A stretch of DNA of 64,000 nt from Amycolatopsis camponoti. GTDB lineage: Bacteria > Actinomycetota > Actinomycetes > Mycobacteriales > Pseudonocardiaceae. The notes under the pieces were generated by a model. The model made no database searches, was not told where the DNA came from, and worked only from the letters and a program-made list of their open reading frames with translations. This document shows, piece after piece, positions 61,893 to 64,000 of this stretch (position 1 is its first letter; the number at the start of each line of letters is the position of its first letter). The position numbers and the translations under genes were made by a program. The DNA is taken from contig NZ_CABVGP010000001.1 of the NCBI RefSeq assembly GCF_902497555.1, positions 1,526,001-1,590,000 on the forward strand. Reading direction: 5' to 3'.

Positions 61893-62654
61893 TCAAGAGT
61901 TGTCGCGGAAGATCTGCAACGGGGAAAAACTTTGCACGACCGGCATCAGCTCGATGACGTTGATGTTGACGTGCTTCGGCTGGTTCGCCGCCCAGAAGAC
62001 GGACTCGGCGACGTCGTCCGCGGTCAGGGGCGTCGTGCCCTCGTAGACCTTGTCCGCCTTGTCCTGGTCGCCGTCGAAGCGGACCTTCGAGAAGTCCGTG
62101 CCGCCGACCATGCCGGGCTCGACGTTCGTCACGCGGACGCCGGTGCCGTGCAGGTCGCTGCGCAGGTTGAGGCTGAACTGGTGGACGAACGCCTTGGTCG
62201 CGCCGTAGACGTTGCCGCCGGGGTAGGGGTAGGTGCCGGCGATCGAGCCGATGTTGATCACGTGGCCGCGGCCGCGCTCGACCATGCCGGGCAGCAGCGC
62301 GCGCGTGACGTGGGCGAGGCCGCGGACGTTGGTCGCGATCATCTCGTCCCAGTCGCTCAGCTCGGCGCGCTGCGCGGGCTCGAGACCCTTCGCCAGGCCG
62401 GCGTTGTTGACCAGTACGTCGACCTCTTTCCACTCCTCGGGGAGGCCTTCGATCTTCGTCTTGACCGCTTCGGGGTCGCTGACGTCGAGAGTGACGGGGA
62501 GGACGGCGTCGCCGAGCTCGCCGGCCAGCTTCTCGAGCTTGTCCGCGCTGCGGGCGACGGCGATCACCCGCGCGCCCTCGGCGACGAACCGGCGCGCGAT
62601 GGCGTCACCGAAGCCGGCGCTGGCGCCGGTCACGAACACGGTCTGCTGGGTCAT
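61893..62654 (-). CDS. Short-chain dehydrogenase/reductase (YdfG-like)
   Basis: A 253-residue SDR with VTGASAGFGDAIA (cofactor motif in the TGASAGFG form of YdfG/serine 3-dehydrogenase), NNAG, catalytic Ser in IGSIAG and YGATK (Tyr, Lys); VTNVEPGMVGGTDF is also typical. It probably oxidises 3-hydroxy acids such as serine or 3-hydroxypropionate with NADP. The ATG at 62654 overlaps the stop of the hydrolase gene (ATGA). Confidence 0.9.
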   Translation of the reverse strand: MTQQTVFVTGASAGFGDAIARRFVAEGARVIAVARSADKLEKLAGELGDAVLPVTLDVSDPEAVKTKIEGLPEEWKEVDVLVNNAGLAKGLEPAQRAELSDWDEMIATNVRGLAHVTRALLPGMVERGRGHVINIGSIAGTYPYPGGNVYGATKAFVHQFSLNLRSDLHGTGVRVTNVEPGMVGGTDFSKVRFDGDQDKADKVYEGTTPLTADDVAESVFWAANQPKHVNINVIELMPVVQSFSPLQIFRDNS

Positions 62655-63442
62655 GGCGTGGCTCCGCTGCTGCTCGTCAGGAACGTGTCGAGTGCCTGGT
62701 TGAACTCGGTCTCGCATTCCAGGTTAGGCAGGTGGCCCGCGCCCTCGACGACCACCAGGGTCGAAGCCGCGATGTGCCGGTGGATGCGCTCGGCGTCCGC
62801 CACCGGCGTGAACTCGTCCTCGCTGCCGACGACCACCAGGGTGGGGACGTCGATGCGCTTCAGTCCTTCGGTGTAGTCGGGGCGCTCGGCGCGTCCCCTG
62901 AGCGCGGCCGCGGCTCCTTGGCTTGGCGCGTCGCGCATCATCTCGAGGACGTGGGCCTCGACGTCCGGCCTGGTCGCGCGGGTCCGCTTCGAGATCATCT
63001 TGGGGAGCAGCTCGTCGGCGTAGTGGTGCATGCCCTCGTCGGTGATCTTCGCGGCCGTGTCGATGCGGGCCTGTTTCGCCTCCGGGGTGTCGAGGCCGGG
63101 GAAGGTGTCGGCGAGGAGGAGGGCCTCGACCCGGCCCGGGTGGTCGCTCACGAGCTGCATGACGATCTGGCCGCCCATGGAGAGGCCGCCGAGGACGAAG
63201 CCGCGGAGGCCGAGGCGGTCGGCCAGCTCGACGAGGTCGTTCGCGAAGACGTCGAGGGTGGTCTTGGTGTCCGTGCTCGTCGACTCCCCGTAGCCGCGGA
63301 GGTCGGGGGTCACGACGCGGTGGCCGCGCCCGGCCAGGTGCTCGGCCTGGGGACGCCACATCGTGCGGTCGAAGGGGTGGCCGTGGACGAGGAGGACCGG
63401 CCGGCCGTCTTCCGGGCCGAGGTCGTCGTACGCGAGGGTCAT
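62651..63442 (-). CDS. Alpha/beta hydrolase
   Basis: A 263-residue hydrolase: oxyanion HGHPF, nucleophile elbow GLSMGGQ, acid in VGSEDEFTP, histidine in EGAGHLPN. It is of the RsbQ/haloalkane-dehalogenase-like general type, substrate unknown. It is the first gene of a pair with the SDR. The ATG at 63442 starts at the conserved MTLAYDDLG. The gene reads away from the rRNA operon. Confidence 0.87.
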   Translation of the reverse strand: MTLAYDDLGPEDGRPVLLVHGHPFDRTMWRPQAEHLAGRGHRVVTPDLRGYGESTSTDTKTTLDVFANDLVELADRLGLRGFVLGGLSMGGQIVMQLVSDHPGRVEALLLADTFPGLDTPEAKQARIDTAAKITDEGMHHYADELLPKMISKRTRATRPDVEAHVLEMMRDAPSQGAAAALRGRAERPDYTEGLKRIDVPTLVVVGSEDEFTPVADAERIHRHIAASTLVVVEGAGHLPNLECETEFNQALDTFLTSSSGATP

Positions 63443-63894
63443 GCCGCCGACGCTAGGCGGAGCTTTGTCGCGGAGCAATACGGCGCAATGTACTCGGAGC
63501 AATGTTCTTTCCTGGCTATTCCCTGGCGCTCCGGGCCCTGCGGGTGCACACTGAGGCTCGGACGGGCTTCGTCATGGGGTCTGACCTGCGCTGATCTTGC
63601 TAACCGACCCCCCTGTTTCGGGGTGTTTCGGGGCATGTAAAGTTCTCCAAGTCGCCAGGGAAACCGGGCGGCGGGAACACGAACCAAGCTCTCGCTCACC
63701 GCGATTGAGTGGGTGTTCCACACAAACTGCTAGGAATACTCGCTTCGGGTAAGGCCGCTTGACGGCGGCGCGACTCGGGGTGTGTTGCTTGAGAACTCAA
63801 CAGTGTGTTAGTGAACTAAGCCAGTAGAGCTTATGTATTGAACCTCGTATGAGGTTCCTTTGAGAGCATTAAATTGCCTCGATTAAACTGTTCA
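63443..63894 (+). promoter_or_regulatory. rRNA operon promoter and leader region
   Basis: No gene is visible in these 452 bases. The A+T content rises toward the 16S gene. Elements: TTGAGT (63705) followed 20 bases later by TAGGAA (63731), a possible promoter; TTGAG-AA-CTCAA near 63789-63800, the leader motif common before actinobacterial rRNA genes and likely part of antitermination or processing signals; and a GAACCTC/GAGGTTC hairpin at 63840-63857. A second promoter with TGTAAAG near 63636-63642 is possible. Confidence 0.6.
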
Positions 63895-64000
63895 TTGTTG
63901 GAGAGTTTGATCCTGGCTCAGGACGAACGCTGGCGGCGTGCTTAACACATGCAAGTCGAACGCTGAACCACTTTCGGGTGGGGATGAGTGGCGAACGGGT
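63895..64000 (+). rRNA. rrs: 16S ribosomal RNA (5' end, partial)
   Basis: AGAGTTTGATCCTGGCTCAG (the universal 5' primer site) starts at 63902, so the mature 5' end should be near 63895 by comparison with E. coli numbering. The sequence continues as GACGAACGCTGGCGGCGTGC and AAGTCGAACGCTGAACC, as in actinobacterial 16S rRNA, and runs off the right edge. Confidence 0.98.

Noticed and set aside
1..63894. tRNA genes or phage genes
   Set aside because: No cloverleaf sequence ending in a recognisable T-arm was noticed by eye, and no phage structural or integrase genes are present; a covariance search was not possible.

Overview
The window looks like a chromosomal segment from a high-GC actinomycete, most likely a member of the Pseudonocardiaceae (Amycolatopsis-like). 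This rests on the very high G+C, frequent GTG starts, ATGA/GTGA overlaps, a fused FO synthase (FbiC) with several F420-type enzymes, valine dehydrogenase, many TetR/LysR/PucR/LacI regulators, Tat-exported enzymes and an actinobacterial rRNA leader. The genus is inference. The window ends about 100 bases into a 16S rRNA gene.

Layout. 1-2.9 kb: amino-acid enzymes (kynureninase-like fragment, valine dehydrogenase, a cytosolic beta-lactamase-fold protein). 3-5.4 kb: LysR, a Tat-exported metallo-beta-lactamase-fold hydrolase, a 6C-like small RNA and a DUF5302 protein. 5.4-12.4 kb: a double-HxlR regulator divergent from a five-gene catabolic operon (carotenoid-cleavage oxygenase, acyl-CoA ligase, SCPx-type thiolase, LLM oxidoreductase, FMN/F420 split-barrel protein). 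12.4-17.6 kb: secreted SGNH hydrolase with PucR, a small membrane protein, an alpha/beta hydrolase and two TetR genes. 17.7-21.5 kb: a lysine catabolic operon (permease, DavA-like amidase, DavB-like lysine monooxygenase). 21.7-27.6 kb: a two-component system, IclR, and a LacI-controlled sugar operon. 27.7-31 kb: Ddn-like protein, PlsC acyltransferase, lpdA and a PH-domain gene bracketed by a 19-bp direct repeat. 31-40 kb: a secreted S8/S53-like protease, methyltransferase, SDRs, a frameshifted LysR, an orphan lipoprotein and an LVIVD propeller. 40-50.8 kb: a coherent alpha-glucan locus (GH13, sugar ABC transporter, LacI, two tandem secreted GH87 enzymes). 50.9-56.1 kb: methyltransferase-esterase pair and an unassigned operon (2-oxoglutarate dioxygenase, methyltransferase, carnitine-acyltransferase-fold enzyme). 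56.1-63.4 kb: DUF4232 lipoprotein, fbiC, a transposase-derived gene, a polysaccharide lyase, an SDR and a hydrolase. 63.4-64 kb: rRNA promoter/leader and the 16S start.

The most unusual signal is not a protein. At four places, each next to the 3' ends of genes, there are arrays with an exact 21-bp period whose units carry the palindromic core TCACGCGTGA or close variants. Three arrays are two-sided (left units in one orientation, right units inverted), so they can fold into long branched hairpins. The fourth is one-sided and is bracketed by a 14-bp direct repeat that looks like a target-site duplication between two convergent genes. One array runs into a coding region and writes a seven-residue repeat into the C-terminus of a membrane protein.
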